Both the position numbers and the translations under genes were made by a program. The notes under the pieces are model-generated. The model ran no database searches, had not been told where the DNA came from, and saw nothing but the letters and a program-made list of their open reading frames with translations. Positions 24,327-33,924 of a DNA stretch of 64,000 bases are shown here, piece after piece. The DNA is from an uncultured Erythrobacter sp. (GTDB lineage Bacteria; Pseudomonadota; Alphaproteobacteria; Sphingomonadales; Sphingomonadaceae), in assembly GCF_947499705.1 (NCBI RefSeq), contig NZ_CANMPJ010000001.1:221501-285500 (forward strand), written 5' to 3'. Positions within the stretch are counted from its first letter, which is position 1. The number at the start of each line of letters is the position of its first letter.

Positions 24327-27300
24327 CTACGCACTCGCGTTCGCGCCGGGCGACGAATGAGTGGATTCTCGATCCTTGTTCGACAATCCTTGTATTACGA
24401 GCAGATAAACTGCCGGAGTGATTACCCTGCCAAGTGCTGTCGAACTAACGAGGCCCCCAATTATGACCCAGGCCAATGGCGAGTAAAGCGCAGCTTTGCC
24501 GAGTGCGAGCGGCAGCAACCCTCCGATTGCGGTTGCCGAGGTTAGTAGGACTGGAAGAAAGCGTAGCTCGCCGGCTCGCTCAATAGCTTCATGTATCGAT
24601 AGCCCTTTCGCCATTTGCTTGTTTGCGAAATCCACGAACAGGATGGAGTTCTTTACTTCAATACCCGCGAGCGCGATAAACCCGATGGAAGCGTAGAACG
24701 ACAACGAATTCCCGGTCAGGAATAGCGCCAGCAACCCGCCGAGAAGGCCCAGAGGAACGACTGCCGCAACCACAAGCGCATCCCGGAATCGACCGAACTC
24801 GATCACAATGACCAGCAAAATGCCGAACATCGAAAGTATGGCGATGCTCCAAAGCCCCGAGAAGTTTCGTTCGGCCGTCTCAGCATTGCCGCCCAAACTC
24901 AGACTATAGCCGGACGGTAGATCAATCGCTTCCAAACGTTCGACGACGTCTTTTGTTGCGTTGGCAACGTTCCGATCTGGGTCGACCCTGGCTGTTACGG
25001 TAGCCGACCGCTCGAATGCTCGCCGATAGATCTGTGCTGGCTCGCTTTGAAGCTCAACCTTTGCGACCCGCGACAAGGGGATCGTTGAACCCTGAGAGGT
25101 CGGGATGTAGATGCTGTCAAGGACGCTGAGGTCCGCGCCAGCACCCTCGGCGAGCCGCGCCGTAACAGGCCAGCTGTCACCTTCGCTATCGATAAGAAGG
25201 CCAGTGTCTTTGCCTTCGATGGCGAGGTTCAAGGCGAGCCGGACATCTCCACTGGAAACTCCGAGAATGGCCGCTTTGTCAGGATCCACTTCAACTGACA
25301 GCTCGAGAAGCTCGGACGCGACCGGGTTATTGACTTCGCGTAGGCCGGGAGTTGCTCGCAGTGTTGCTGAAACAGCGGCGGCTAACCCGCGCAATTCGGC
25401 CAGATCAGGTCCGCGCACACGGATGGCGATCGGGGCTTCGACAGGAGGACCGTTTTCAAACGGAAGAACGCTGATCTGTGCATCGGGATCGTTCTCGAAC
25501 TCTGCTTGCAGTCTCTCGAGAAGGTCGGGGACGCGATTCTTGTCCCATTCATCGAGCGTTACGAGGATTTCACCATCGCGAACATTCTGGGTGGAAGGGA
25601 GAACATTATAGAACATTTGCGGATGTCCGGTGCCCGCATTCTCCATTCGGTTTCTCACGAGCGGCTGTTCTTCGAGGGTTGACGAAATGCGGCTTACAAC
25701 CGCGTCTGTGGTTGCCAGTGAGCTGCCTTGGGGCGTCTGTATGCGAATGAGGAAATACGGAGTTTCGGCGGATGGAAAGAGGCTGAATCCGATCTGCGGG
25801 AGCAGGCCAAGAGCTGCCACACACAGCGCCATGCTGCCCAGAACACAGGACAATGGTCGACGCAGGGCCGCGCGCAGCACTGGCGAATAGACGGTGTGGA
25901 TCGTTCTGTTCAGCCATTGCAAAATCGAATTGGCGCTCTTGCCTCCATCGGGAGCCAGGCGGCTTGCGAGATACGGGATGATCGTCATCGAGACGACAAG
26001 CGAACTGACCACGGTCGCGATCACGGCAATAGGCAGTCCACGCACAAAATCGCCTGCCGATTCCGGTATCATTGCCAAGGGCAGGAATGCCATGAGCAGC
26101 ACGGCAGTGGCGCCAACTACCGCTGCAGAAATTCCTCGAGCGCCTTCGATAGCAGCTGTGATGGGAGAATCCCCGTCACGTAAGCGGCGTTCAATGTTCT
26201 CAATGACGACAATTGAATCGTCGACTACCAACCCCAATGACACGATCAGTCCAGACAAGCTGACTTGATTCAGCGAGTGGCCGATCGTCCAGAGGAACAG
26301 CACTCCTGCTGCAAGCGAAAGCGGTATAGAGACCATTACGATAATGCTCGCTCGCCGACCCAAGGGTGCAAGAGTCAGAAGCACCAAGCCAAGGGCGATG
26401 AAGAAGTCGCGCTGGAGGGTCCTCAGTTTGGAATCGATTGCCTCGCTCTGATCGAACCCGGTTTGCAGTTCCATATCCGGCGGCAACAACGTGCGAAATT
26501 CTCCGATTGTTGCAAGTGCACGTTGCTGCAAGGCCTTGACATCGCTGCCGTCCTTCTGGCGGATGCTCAAAAAGACGGCGCGGCGTCCATTAAACCTGGT
26601 GATGTGACGCCGCTCGGCTTCCGCCCATTCGACCGATGCGACGTCTTCGACGGTTACCCGACGTCCTTCACTGGTGACTATCGGGATGGCTCGAATGGCT
26701 TCAAGAGTGCGAAATGCTCCCCCGGCATCCACGTTGTAGCGGCGGGTTCCACTTTCCAGCGCGCCACCGGGCAATCGCAGTCCGCCTTGCTCCAAAGCGC
26801 TGGTCACAAGCGAAACCGATAGGCCTGCAGTGGCGAGACGATTGGAATCCAGGCGTACTGATACCTCTGGCTCAGCGGCTCCCTCGATCGAGACGCTCCG
26901 TACGTTTGGGAGCGCGCTCAGTTTCTCTCGCAGATCATCTGCGAATTTCACAACGCGGATCCAATTCGCGTCGTCGCTTATCAGCGCCAATTGCATGACT
27001 GCAGCGTCGCTGGTGCGCGGTCGGGTGCTTTCTACACTGGAGATGCCGGTGGGCAGGCTGCCCTGTACAGAATTGACCTGGCGGATGACCCGATCGAGCG
27101 AAAGCTCAGCGTCCGTTCCATGTTCGAATTCGGTGACAATCCGTGCTGAGCCATTCACAGAAGTTGACCGTATCTCGCGCACGTTCTCAACCCCCTGCAG
27201 CGCGCGCTCGACCGGCTTGGCAATGCTCTGCTCGATCTCTCCTGCGTCAGCTCCTGGCAGTATGACCGTGGTGACCGTAAACGGTGTGGGAAAATGCGGA

Positions 27301-27410
27301 TCGACTGAGCGTGGTATCGACAGGTATGCTTGGATTCCCAAGATCCCGAGTAACAACGCTCCGAGCAGGGTCGCTCTTCCGCGTCGCACCGCAAATTCGA
27401 TGAATCCCAC
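24327..27410 (-). CDS. RND efflux pump inner-membrane transporter
   Basis: A 1027-residue AcrB/MexB-type transporter of full length. It has an N-terminal transmembrane helix, two large periplasmic loops and about twelve transmembrane helices; the proton-relay helix VSLGLVVDDSIVVIENIERR near residue 400 contains the paired Asp residues. It pumps hydrophobic or lipidic compounds out with proton influx. It starts at a GTG three bases after the stop of the upstream adaptor gene, so the pair forms an operon. It converges on the biosynthetic genes, and export of the product is an inference from place alone. No outer-membrane channel gene is nearby. Confidence 0.92.
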   Translation of the reverse strand: MGFIEFAVRRGRATLLGALLLGILGIQAYLSIPRSVDPHFPTPFTVTTVILPGADAGEIEQSIAKPVERALQGVENVREIRSTSVNGSARIVTEFEHGTDAELSLDRVIRQVNSVQGSLPTGISSVESTRPRTSDAAVMQLALISDDANWIRVVKFADDLREKLSALPNVRSVSIEGAAEPEVSVRLDSNRLATAGLSVSLVTSALEQGGLRLPGGALESGTRRYNVDAGGAFRTLEAIRAIPIVTSEGRRVTVEDVASVEWAEAERRHITRFNGRRAVFLSIRQKDGSDVKALQQRALATIGEFRTLLPPDMELQTGFDQSEAIDSKLRTLQRDFFIALGLVLLTLAPLGRRASIIVMVSIPLSLAAGVLFLWTIGHSLNQVSLSGLIVSLGLVVDDSIVVIENIERRLRDGDSPITAAIEGARGISAAVVGATAVLLMAFLPLAMIPESAGDFVRGLPIAVIATVVSSLVVSMTIIPYLASRLAPDGGKSANSILQWLNRTIHTVYSPVLRAALRRPLSCVLGSMALCVAALGLLPQIGFSLFPSAETPYFLIRIQTPQGSSLATTDAVVSRISSTLEEQPLVRNRMENAGTGHPQMFYNVLPSTQNVRDGEILVTLDEWDKNRVPDLLERLQAEFENDPDAQISVLPFENGPPVEAPIAIRVRGPDLAELRGLAAAVSATLRATPGLREVNNPVASELLELSVEVDPDKAAILGVSSGDVRLALNLAIEGKDTGLLIDSEGDSWPVTARLAEGAGADLSVLDSIYIPTSQGSTIPLSRVAKVELQSEPAQIYRRAFERSATVTARVDPDRNVANATKDVVERLEAIDLPSGYSLSLGGNAETAERNFSGLWSIAILSMFGILLVIVIEFGRFRDALVVAAVVPLGLLGGLLALFLTGNSLSFYASIGFIALAGIEVKNSILFVDFANKQMAKGLSIHEAIERAGELRFLPVLLTSATAIGGLLPLALGKAALYSPLAWVIIGGLVSSTALGRVITPAVYLLVIQGLSNKDRESTHSSPGANASA

Positions 27411-27413
27411 TCT

Positions 27414-28469
27414 TCAGAGACCGCGTTTGTCTGCGTCGACGATCATGCCATCCTGGATCTGCTCAAGGTTGGATACAACGACCCAGGCATTCGCTTGCAG
27501 TCCGGAAGTCACTTTCACGGCCGAGCCGACCGGTTCCCCTATCTCAACGCGTTGCAGGCGTACGCGATCGGTTTCCGGATCCAGCAGGTAGAGAAATCCC
27601 TGGCCCCCACGCGCGTCGAACAGTGCATTGGCCGGGACCAGAGTTACATCTTCAGGTTCCGGTGAGGATCGCACGGAGATTGTAGCATTGCCGATCTGTC
27701 CCGGGCGCAGATTGGTGCTTGGAGGAAGCGAGATTTCTACCGCAAAGCTTTTTGATCGAGATTCCGCCTGAGCGCCGAGCTCTACGACCTGTCCGGACAG
27801 CGACATGCCTTCGATAGCCTTGATGGTCACCTGCGCCGGTGCCCCCAGCTCAATTCGTTGGACTTGAGTATCACTGAGAAGAACACGCAAGATGTATCCT
27901 CCGCTTACATCTCCCCAACTCAACACGGGTGATCCCAAAGGCAAGACCTGTCCGGGTTCCGTCAAACGCGCCAACACCACTCCGGGCCCAGATGCCTTCA
28001 AGATGCTGCCATCGCGATTAAATTCTGCGGTGCGAGCGGCAGTGGCAGCCAATGCTTGAGCGTTCTGCGTTTCTTCCAGCTGTGCCAACGTGACCCAACC
28101 GTCATCGAACAATTCCTGTATTCGACGCAGCTCGTTTGTCCTTCGTTGCAATTCGCTTCTCGCGCGCTCAAGCTCCACGTCAAGCACTGTGGTATCAAGC
28201 CGGGCTAAAGGCTGGTTGGCCCGAACATAGTCCCCCTCATTCACCAAGATCGATGAAAGGCGACCTCCAGTGACGAAGGCCAGCGGAATGACGCGCCTGA
28301 ACGTTACTTCTCCAGGTGCGGAAATCGTCTCCTCGATATTGGCGATCGCAATTCGCTCCACGCTCACTCTTGGTGTTTCTTGGTTCTCCTGAGCTGGAGG
28401 AGCAGCACTGCAGCCTATCAAGATCGTAAATAGCCCAGCTGGGAAGATCTTGCTTGCGATTAACTGCAT
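27414..28469 (-). CDS. RND efflux adaptor lipoprotein (membrane fusion protein)
   Basis: A 351-residue HlyD/AcrA-type periplasmic adaptor. The N-terminus has a lipoprotein signal peptide with the lipobox LIGC near residue 18. LVNEGDYVRANQPLARLD is the first lipoyl half, the coiled-coil hairpin follows at about 100-150 (ERARSELQRRTNELRR), and the second lipoyl half GPGVVLARLTEPGQVL closes it. It joins the RND pump to an outer-membrane channel. It precedes the pump gene by three bases. Upstream is an inverted repeat at 28561-28574 that could bind a regulator. Confidence 0.9.
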   Translation of the reverse strand: MQLIASKIFPAGLFTILIGCSAAPPAQENQETPRVSVERIAIANIEETISAPGEVTFRRVIPLAFVTGGRLSSILVNEGDYVRANQPLARLDTTVLDVELERARSELQRRTNELRRIQELFDDGWVTLAQLEETQNAQALAATAARTAEFNRDGSILKASGPGVVLARLTEPGQVLPLGSPVLSWGDVSGGYILRVLLSDTQVQRIELGAPAQVTIKAIEGMSLSGQVVELGAQAESRSKSFAVEISLPPSTNLRPGQIGNATISVRSSPEPEDVTLVPANALFDARGGQGFLYLLDPETDRVRLQRVEIGEPVGSAVKVTSGLQANAWVVVSNLEQIQDGMIVDADKRGL

Positions 28470-28821
28470 ATCCTCGTCGAATACCTAATAGTGGGATTTG
28501 TGATCCAAGACGATCGAACAATTGATCGCCGAAAATTATACATATGTGCTGAATACGCAATGCAAATTTTTGCACTCAACCCCTTCAGCGATCAACATTC
28601 AGTTTGTGCCAAATGTCCCGACGACGGACAGAGTATTATCCAAGGTCTTCGTCTGCGCTGCGCAAATTGCGGCGCATTTCCGAGCTCGGCATCCCATGCC
28701 AGTTCTGAGTAAATTCAGGGCCGACGATATCGAACAACCGACTGCCGCCTTTGTGAAGAATGCGAGCCGGATTGCGCCAATCACCGAGATTGAAGTCGAT
28801 CGGCGAATTCTCAGTCGCGAT
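28470..28821. other. Upstream region of RND operon
   Basis: About 350 bases between the adaptor gene and the insertion element. It contains a perfect inverted repeat TGCAAATTTTTGCA (28561-28574), six paired bases around a TT centre, a good candidate operator for the leftward pump operon. An open frame on the plus strand (from about 28522) has no family features and I do not call it a gene. Confidence 0.4.
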
Positions 28822-28896
28822 TGACCTGCCCCCTAGGAAGTGGTCCGTTTTGAGAGTTAGGATTTCGGCTATTTACGGCTTGAAAGGAGCTGGAGA

Positions 28897-29175
28897 ATGG
28901 CACGGAAGAGATACACACCAGAACAGATTATCGGAATGCTGCGAGAAGCCGAAGTTCGGCTTTCGCAAGGTGAGAAGGTTGGTGGCATCTGCCGATCGCT
29001 GGGCGTATCGGAGCAGAGTTACTACCGCTGGCGTCGTGAGTATGGCGGCTTGGAGGTCAGCCAGGCTCGGCGCTTAAAGGACCTGGAGAAGGAGAACCAG
29101 CGGCTCAGGAAAGCTGTGTCTGATCTGACGCTGGATGCACTGATCCTAAAAGAGGTTGTCGAGGGAAAGTACTGA
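28897..29175 (+). CDS. IS3-family transposase orfA
   Basis: A 92-residue helix-turn-helix protein: RKRYTPEQIIGMLREAE then the recognition helix GICRSLGVSEQSYYRWRREYGG, ending with a leucine-zipper-like stretch LKDLEKENQRLRKAVSDL. This is the standard OrfA of IS3-type elements, which makes the transposase by frameshifting into orfB. orfA is intact, but the downstream orfB is destroyed, so the element cannot move on its own. Confidence 0.88.
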   Translation: MARKRYTPEQIIGMLREAEVRLSQGEKVGGICRSLGVSEQSYYRWRREYGGLEVSQARRLKDLEKENQRLRKAVSDLTLDALILKEVVEGKY

Positions 29176-29725
29176 GCCCTTCACGGCGTCGGCTGACCGA
29201 AAACACGACGGGAAAGCGTTCCGCATGCTGACCTTGATCGATGAGCACACCAGGCAGTGCCTGACGATCCATGTCCAGCGCAAGCTCAAGAGCGATGATG
29301 TACTGGCTGTGCTCACTGAGCTGTTCCAGCGCCACGGACCGCCCGATCATATCCGCAGCGACAACGGGGCTGAGTTTACAGCGCACGCTGTGCGCGACTG
29401 GCTCGGCGGGGTCGGTGTAAAGACACTCTAGACCGAGCCAGGATCACCATGCGAGAACGGCTACAATGAAAGCTTCAACGGCAAACTGAGGGACGAGTTG
29501 CTCAACGGGGAGATCTTCTACACTCTCAAGGAAGCGGTCATCCTGATCGAGCGCTGGCGCATCCATTACAACACCATCCGACCGCACTCGTCGCTTGGAT
29601 GCCAACCGCCAGCACCACAAGCGATCTTGCCTCGCCCTGCTGAACTGCCTTATGCTACGCTTCAGGCTGCCCAGCAGGGCGACCACAACCGCCGGAACTC
29701 TAACTTAACCGGTGGAGCACCATAA
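29176..29725 (+). pseudogene. IS3-family transposase orfB remnant
   Basis: The first codons (LSPSRRR) run straight into the later part of the catalytic domain (DGKAFRMLTLIDEH), which shows that roughly the first third is deleted. The integrase core continues with IRSDNGAEFTA, carrying the second Asp, then an in-frame TAG at 29429-29431 interrupts the protein just before the segment with the catalytic Glu ([19 protein letters not shown]), which is followed by [12 protein letters not shown]. Both defects independently abolish function. Confidence 0.85.
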
Positions 29726-29737
29726 TGGGGCAGGTCA

Positions 29738-30957
29738 TGCCCGGCGGACTATGGCTCATCCAGGCAATTGAACTCGACACAGTCAATTTTGACGTAAATC
29801 TGGTGACCGTAGTCAATGACCTTGCAAGCATCACGGCGCTTGATGACCCTGACGATCTCTAAGTCGCACCGGTTCTCACGACAAGATTCATAAATGGCTC
29901 GCTTGGCGCATTCGGCGATTCAGCGCTTCTGATGGGCCTCATTGCCGACAGCGCTGAGCTTTCCAACGCGCTCACGGAGCTTCGCCCGGAAGTGGCGATA
30001 TCCGGGCTTGAGGTCTTCCGAAGCTCGCAGACCGCGTTCTTCCAAAGTCTGCAGGGACGCACTCAGATTGGTGTGGCTGGCACTGATCAGGACGATACCC
30101 TGAAAGGTAAGCATATTCGGGGAAGCATCCTCTACATCCACCACGACCGGTCAGGAACCGGCGGCAACCCTGATTTCGATGCAGACAGTTTTGAACTTGC
30201 AGCTGGTATTTCCGGCGTTATCGTGGGCGCAATCATGTTTGATCTCGCGGCAGGCTTTGCCAATATCGACACATCGCAAAGCGGGATCGCCGCGCCTGAT
30301 TGCTCCAACATCGAGGTATTCCGCCTCAGGGCGAATGCCAGTGTCGATCTCAACCACTCTGATGCCGGACTGTAAGCCCATCTTGATGCGACACTGGCTT
30401 TTGCAACTGGCACCAACGACATTGACATGTCGGTCGTGATCCCGGCGGCAGGTGTGGCCGCCACGCAACCGGGCGACGCCAACATCACCATCTACGCAGC
30501 AGGCATCTGCTTCACCGTGGATGGCGCTGGCGAGAACGAATGGCCGATCAAGCCGTTCGTCTCCTTCGCATGGGAGAATCTCGACCATGACGATGTCGAC
30601 ATCGGATCGGGTGCTACCGCGCTCGACACCGCAGGAGACAGCTTCGACCGCACTGTGATCGGTTACGGTTTGGCAGTGAACGAGCAGATCGGCAGCAACA
30701 CAGCGCTCCGTGCCATTGCACAGGCAAATCACTACCTAGGCGATACGAGGATCGGGTTGCTTTCCCGGTTCTTCGAGAACAGCAGCGAGGCAAGCATTTT
30801 CCAAACGACAGGCGAAGATATCGAAGAGCAATACCGCTTCGAACTCGGTCTCAATCAGGCGCTTGGGCATGGCTGGCGGCTCGGCGTCGAAGGCCAGGCA
30901 GAATTGGGCGGTCTCCAAGGAAATGGCGGAAAGATGACAGTTTCGAAGAGATTTTGA
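29738..30957 (+). pseudogene. Autotransporter/outer-membrane barrel gene remnant
   Basis: One frame runs through the region with in-frame stops at about 29861 and at 30373-30375. The last part (from about 30427) reads like an autotransporter beta-domain: alternating barrel strands such as RFELGLNQALGHGWRLGVEGQAELGG and an aromatic C-terminal residue (SKRF) expected for outer-membrane insertion. The 5' end is cut by the insertion element. The start is lost and the reading frame is broken at least twice, so it is a dead fragment of a secreted barrel protein. Confidence 0.65.
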
Positions 30958-31281
30958 CGAGAGGAGTTCCTGACCGCCAACGCTTGTCTTATGTCCGCTT
31001 TCAGGAACAAAACTCTCGGATGGCTACGTCTTGGATTAGGGCGCTTGGCTGACTTCTGGTCAACGCAAAGTCTTGGCACAATCAAATAGCTCGGCTCCTA
31101 ATTGGCCATGTATATCAGATAGTTGCATGAGCCAGTGGGCCTATTTGCGGGCTTCGAACGAAAGAACTCCTGAATTTCTCATATAATACAGATGAGTAGC
31201 ACCTTAAATGCGAGTCCTCTTCTGGCACCAGAATTCTGAAAACGCTGATGAATCGTCCAAGAGACGGTCGTCTTCCAGCAT
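30958..31281. other. Gap with no recognisable gene
   Basis: About 320 bases between the autotransporter remnant and a transposase scrap. I see no credible coding frame or strong hairpin. It is probably decayed DNA between two mobile-element remnants. Confidence 0.4.
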
Positions 31282-31482
31282 TTGCTCCAACAATCTGGTA
31301 CATCGTGGCAGTCCACGATCCTCCCTCAGGCAAAGGGCAGGATCGAACGATGGCTTCAATCCCTAAAGAAGCATGTCTTATTCGAGACCGAATTCCCACG
31401 CGCAGGCCCGCAACGCCAATTCGAAACGTTCATCGAACCTGATGACCACCAGCGCTCCAATATCAGCAATGTCCGGCCCTGA
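31282..31482 (+). pseudogene. Transposase C-terminal fragment
   Basis: The 66-codon frame contains KGRIERWLQSLKKHVLFE and then FETFIEPDDHQRSN, matching the C-terminal end of DDE transposases of the IS3/IS481 type, where a Glu and the H-x-x-R motif close the catalytic core. There is no upstream catalytic region, so it is a scrap of an element different from the one at 28822. Confidence 0.6.
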
Positions 31483-31607
31483 TTTCGGTCGCCGAAATCG
31501 GGACCTGTCGGCGCTTATGGGGCTGCGTAGAACGAGCAACTTCAGTAGGAAGACGAGACCCTTTCAATTTGTCAAAATCAGCGCTGTGCCAGTTTTCGAT
31601 TGCCGTG

Positions 31608-32345
31608 TTAGGATTGGGTAAATCGGCGGTAGCAGGACGGCGTGGTTTCAGCGATCTTGCGAAACGATGCAGTGAAATGTGCTTGGTTTGAAAAGCCAAC
31701 CGCCAGTGCGATCTCTGCAATCGACCAGTCTGTGTTGCGCAATAGCCGTTTTGCCTCATCGATCCGTTCGCCAGCCATATACTTGTGCGGCGGCGCGCCA
31801 AAGCTGCCCCTGAATTGCCGCGAAAATTCGGCCGAGCTAAGCTGGCAAAGTTCCGCCAGTTCCTCGACGCTGATCGGACGGTCGAGGTGTTTTTCGATAT
31901 ACCGCTCGACCTTGTCCCGGTTGCAGGTTGATAGAGCCTTGGCACTCGCGACGATCTTCCCCCCGTCGACTTGCGAGCCCGAATAATTGGCCATCGCCGT
32001 ATTGATCAGGGCATCGACTGATGCGGTGTCGAATGGCTTTATGAGGTATCCGTTAGGTCGGACTATTGACGCCTTCAGAACGGTCTTGTGGTCCGCATGG
32101 CTTGTCAAGAATGCGATTGCCATCTCGTGGTCCTCCCGCAACTCAGTCGCCAGAGCAATGCCATCTCTTTCCCCGTCGATATGAATGTCGACCAGGGCCA
32201 GGTCGGGCTCATGCTCCGATGCAAGCGCCACCGCGTCACAGAAGTTCGTGGCAAGCCCGACGACCTCATGACCCAGCGAGCGAAGCGTTTCCTTGAGATC
32301 TCGCGCCAGAATTCGCTCGTTCTCAATGATCATTATCCGCAGCAT
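31608..32345 (-). CDS. Response regulator with AraC-type DNA-binding domain
   Basis: A 245-residue protein: a receiver domain (about 1-120, phospho-acceptor Asp in LALVDIHI, signalling Lys in YLIKPF) joined to a C-terminal AraC/XylS double helix-turn-helix (about 145-245, for example SVEELAELCQLSSAEFSRQFRG and WSIAEIALAVGFSNQAHFTASFRK). Such fusions switch transcription in response to a histidine kinase. I chose the ATG at 32345, which has a ggag at good spacing, over an upstream start that would add 41 unrelated residues. The HisKA_2 kinases at 34816-39307 are possible partners, but no direct link is seen. Confidence 0.82.
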   Translation of the reverse strand: MLRIMIIENERILARDLKETLRSLGHEVVGLATNFCDAVALASEHEPDLALVDIHIDGERDGIALATELREDHEMAIAFLTSHADHKTVLKASIVRPNGYLIKPFDTASVDALINTAMANYSGSQVDGGKIVASAKALSTCNRDKVERYIEKHLDRPISVEELAELCQLSSAEFSRQFRGSFGAPPHKYMAGERIDEAKRLLRNTDWSIAEIALAVGFSNQAHFTASFRKIAETTPSCYRRFTQS

Positions 32346-32544
32346 CTTTTGGCTCCACTCATTTCCTTGGGTCACGACCAAAGCCGCCATGCAATTCGAG
32401 AGAAGTTTGCCGGGGTTCGCAAGCGATAACGCCGTTAGAAGCGCAGGATTTGAACAATCCTCCGGCAAACCCGAAATACGCTGACGCCATTTATTGCGAA
32501 ACCAGCATCCGAAGTTCCGCTCTGCAGTTTGTCAGGAGGACAAC

Positions 32545-32988
32545 ATGGCGACGCAATACGTATCCGATACCGCAGAACCGCGCTCATCCGCTTGGGGAGA
32601 GCTCATTTTTGCGCCGCACAAGCGTTATCACTCGCACCGAAAAGCGAGACAGCCAAGCTGGAATGCGCTGCGATCGATCGACGTCGTAACAGTCTGTGAA
32701 GATCCAAGGCATTGGAAATCTCTCACCGCCCGGTCGATGCGGGGAGAAACGCAAGCCTTCAAACGGCTGCTCGAGGAGTTCTCGGTATGCCTCGAAATGT
32801 TCTTCGTTCGGGCCATGACTGATGATCAATCGGACGCTGCAATCGGCCAAACACTGCAGTCGGTGGCTGACAAGCTTCATACTTGCGACACAAGCCGGCC
32901 AATCCTGCCATGGCTTCTTGCAATAGCGAAATACCGTGCGGAGCATCCGTCGGGACCCAATGCATCGGTGCCAGCGATGAAGCACTGA
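32545..32988 (+). CDS. Truncated ECF sigma-factor-like protein (region 2 only)
   Basis: A 147-residue protein with a strong aggagg ribosome binding site. Its second half resembles region 2 of ECF sigma factors: a MRGETQAFKRLLEE helix, LEMFFVRAMTDDQSDAAIGQTLQSVADKLHT matching the -10-binding segment, then SRPILPWLLAIAKYR as in the end of region 2. The protein stops there: the linker and region 4 that bind the -35 box are absent and no second half follows. It may be a relic, an anti-sigma-binding decoy or a partial sigma factor. The first 45 residues match nothing I know. Confidence 0.6.
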   Translation: MATQYVSDTAEPRSSAWGELIFAPHKRYHSHRKARQPSWNALRSIDVVTVCEDPRHWKSLTARSMRGETQAFKRLLEEFSVCLEMFFVRAMTDDQSDAAIGQTLQSVADKLHTCDTSRPILPWLLAIAKYRAEHPSGPNASVPAMKH

Positions 32989-33186
32989 ATTCCGTTTGCA
33001 TGTCCGAACTGACCCGTCTCCCCCCCTTCAGTTCCGCCATGCACTAGCACCTGGCGCTCTAATCAGGCCCCCGCAAACAAGAGCGCCGGGTGCTAGCGAT
33101 CTTCCCGATCCGGTTCTGAACTCGCGCTGCGACAGAGACCGGTCCCCACCAAGAACGTCCCCCAACAATCAATGAGAGGAAATACA

Positions 33187-33669
33187 ATGTTGAAAGAAGT
33201 TTCTATCGCAACCGCAGTCGCAGTAGCTGCACTTGCCTCAAGCTTGGCCATGGCTGCCGATGAGTACAATGTCTCGTCCGGCCTGACAGCCGCGAGTGCA
33301 CCGCTCGCTTTGCACGGCGTCGACACGGTTGCATTCATCAATACTGGCAACCGCATCGAAGGCAGTGCGAAATATGCTGCTGTTCACGATGGGGTGGCCT
33401 ACTACTTCTCCACTCAGGCAAATCTCGACACATTCTCAGCGGCGCCTGGAAAGTATATTCCGCAAAATGGCGGCTTCTGCACCTTTGGTGTTTCCGTCGG
33501 CAAGAAGTTCGACGGCGATCCTCGCTGGGCTGACGTTCGCGATGGCAAGCTCTACGTCTTCCTGAGCGAAGATATCTTCAACGCCTATCTGCGCGATCCC
33601 GAAGGCGCGATCGCAAAGGCCGATGCCAATTGGAAAGTGATCCGCAGCACAGCGGCAAGCGATCTTTAA
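33187..33669 (+). CDS. Secreted YHS-domain protein
   Basis: A 160-residue protein with a signal peptide (hydrophobic core to about residue 22, cleavage near AMAAD). The body is a YHS-type domain: LALHGVDTVAFIN, GSAKYAAVHDGVAYYFSTQANLDTFSAAPGKYIPQNGGFCTFGVSVG. YHS domains are small zinc- or copper-binding folds found in metal-handling proteins and periplasmic proteins of unknown role. The ATG at 33187 follows gagagga closely. It is separated from its neighbours by gaps of about 200 bases, so it may be a single-gene unit. Confidence 0.83.
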   Translation: MLKEVSIATAVAVAALASSLAMAADEYNVSSGLTAASAPLALHGVDTVAFINTGNRIEGSAKYAAVHDGVAYYFSTQANLDTFSAAPGKYIPQNGGFCTFGVSVGKKFDGDPRWADVRDGKLYVFLSEDIFNAYLRDPEGAIAKADANWKVIRSTAASDL

Positions 33670-33924
33670 TGGAGGGGTTCGGGTCGCGCTCCGGCGTGAC
33701 CCGGGTCGCCGCCATCATTCGCGATCAGCAATTTCGCAAGCGTATCTTGCATCGCTGCTGGCGGCGTCGACACAATTCAATTTCTCGCGATGTTTCCGGA
33801 GAAAGGCGAAGAGTTTTCTCCAAGCCTTCAGGGAGCCAACCTCAATCTCGAGACTTACCCTTGCTTCGTTCGCCGCCCGTTTGGGAACAAGCCTGAGGCC
33901 ATCTAATCCGAGGAGGATATATCA

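Larger units (their letters stand above)
28822..29737 (+). mobile_element. Decayed IS3-family insertion sequence
   Basis: Bounded by matching ends TGACCTGCCCC (28822-28832) and GGGGCAGGTCA (29727-29737) in inverted orientation. It holds an intact orfA and a broken orfB. At 916 bp it is shorter than typical 1.2-1.3 kb IS3-family elements because of an internal deletion in orfB. No short target duplication is visible at the flanks, so the insertion is old or flanking DNA has been rearranged. The orfA and orfB motifs resemble the IS3 family members with DDE transposases. Confidence 0.8.

Noticed and set aside
33700..33906. Protein-like reading of about 60 codons between YHS and MAPEG genes
   Set aside because: It has no start codon in frame and no recognisable family; it could be a relic but cannot be supported as a gene.
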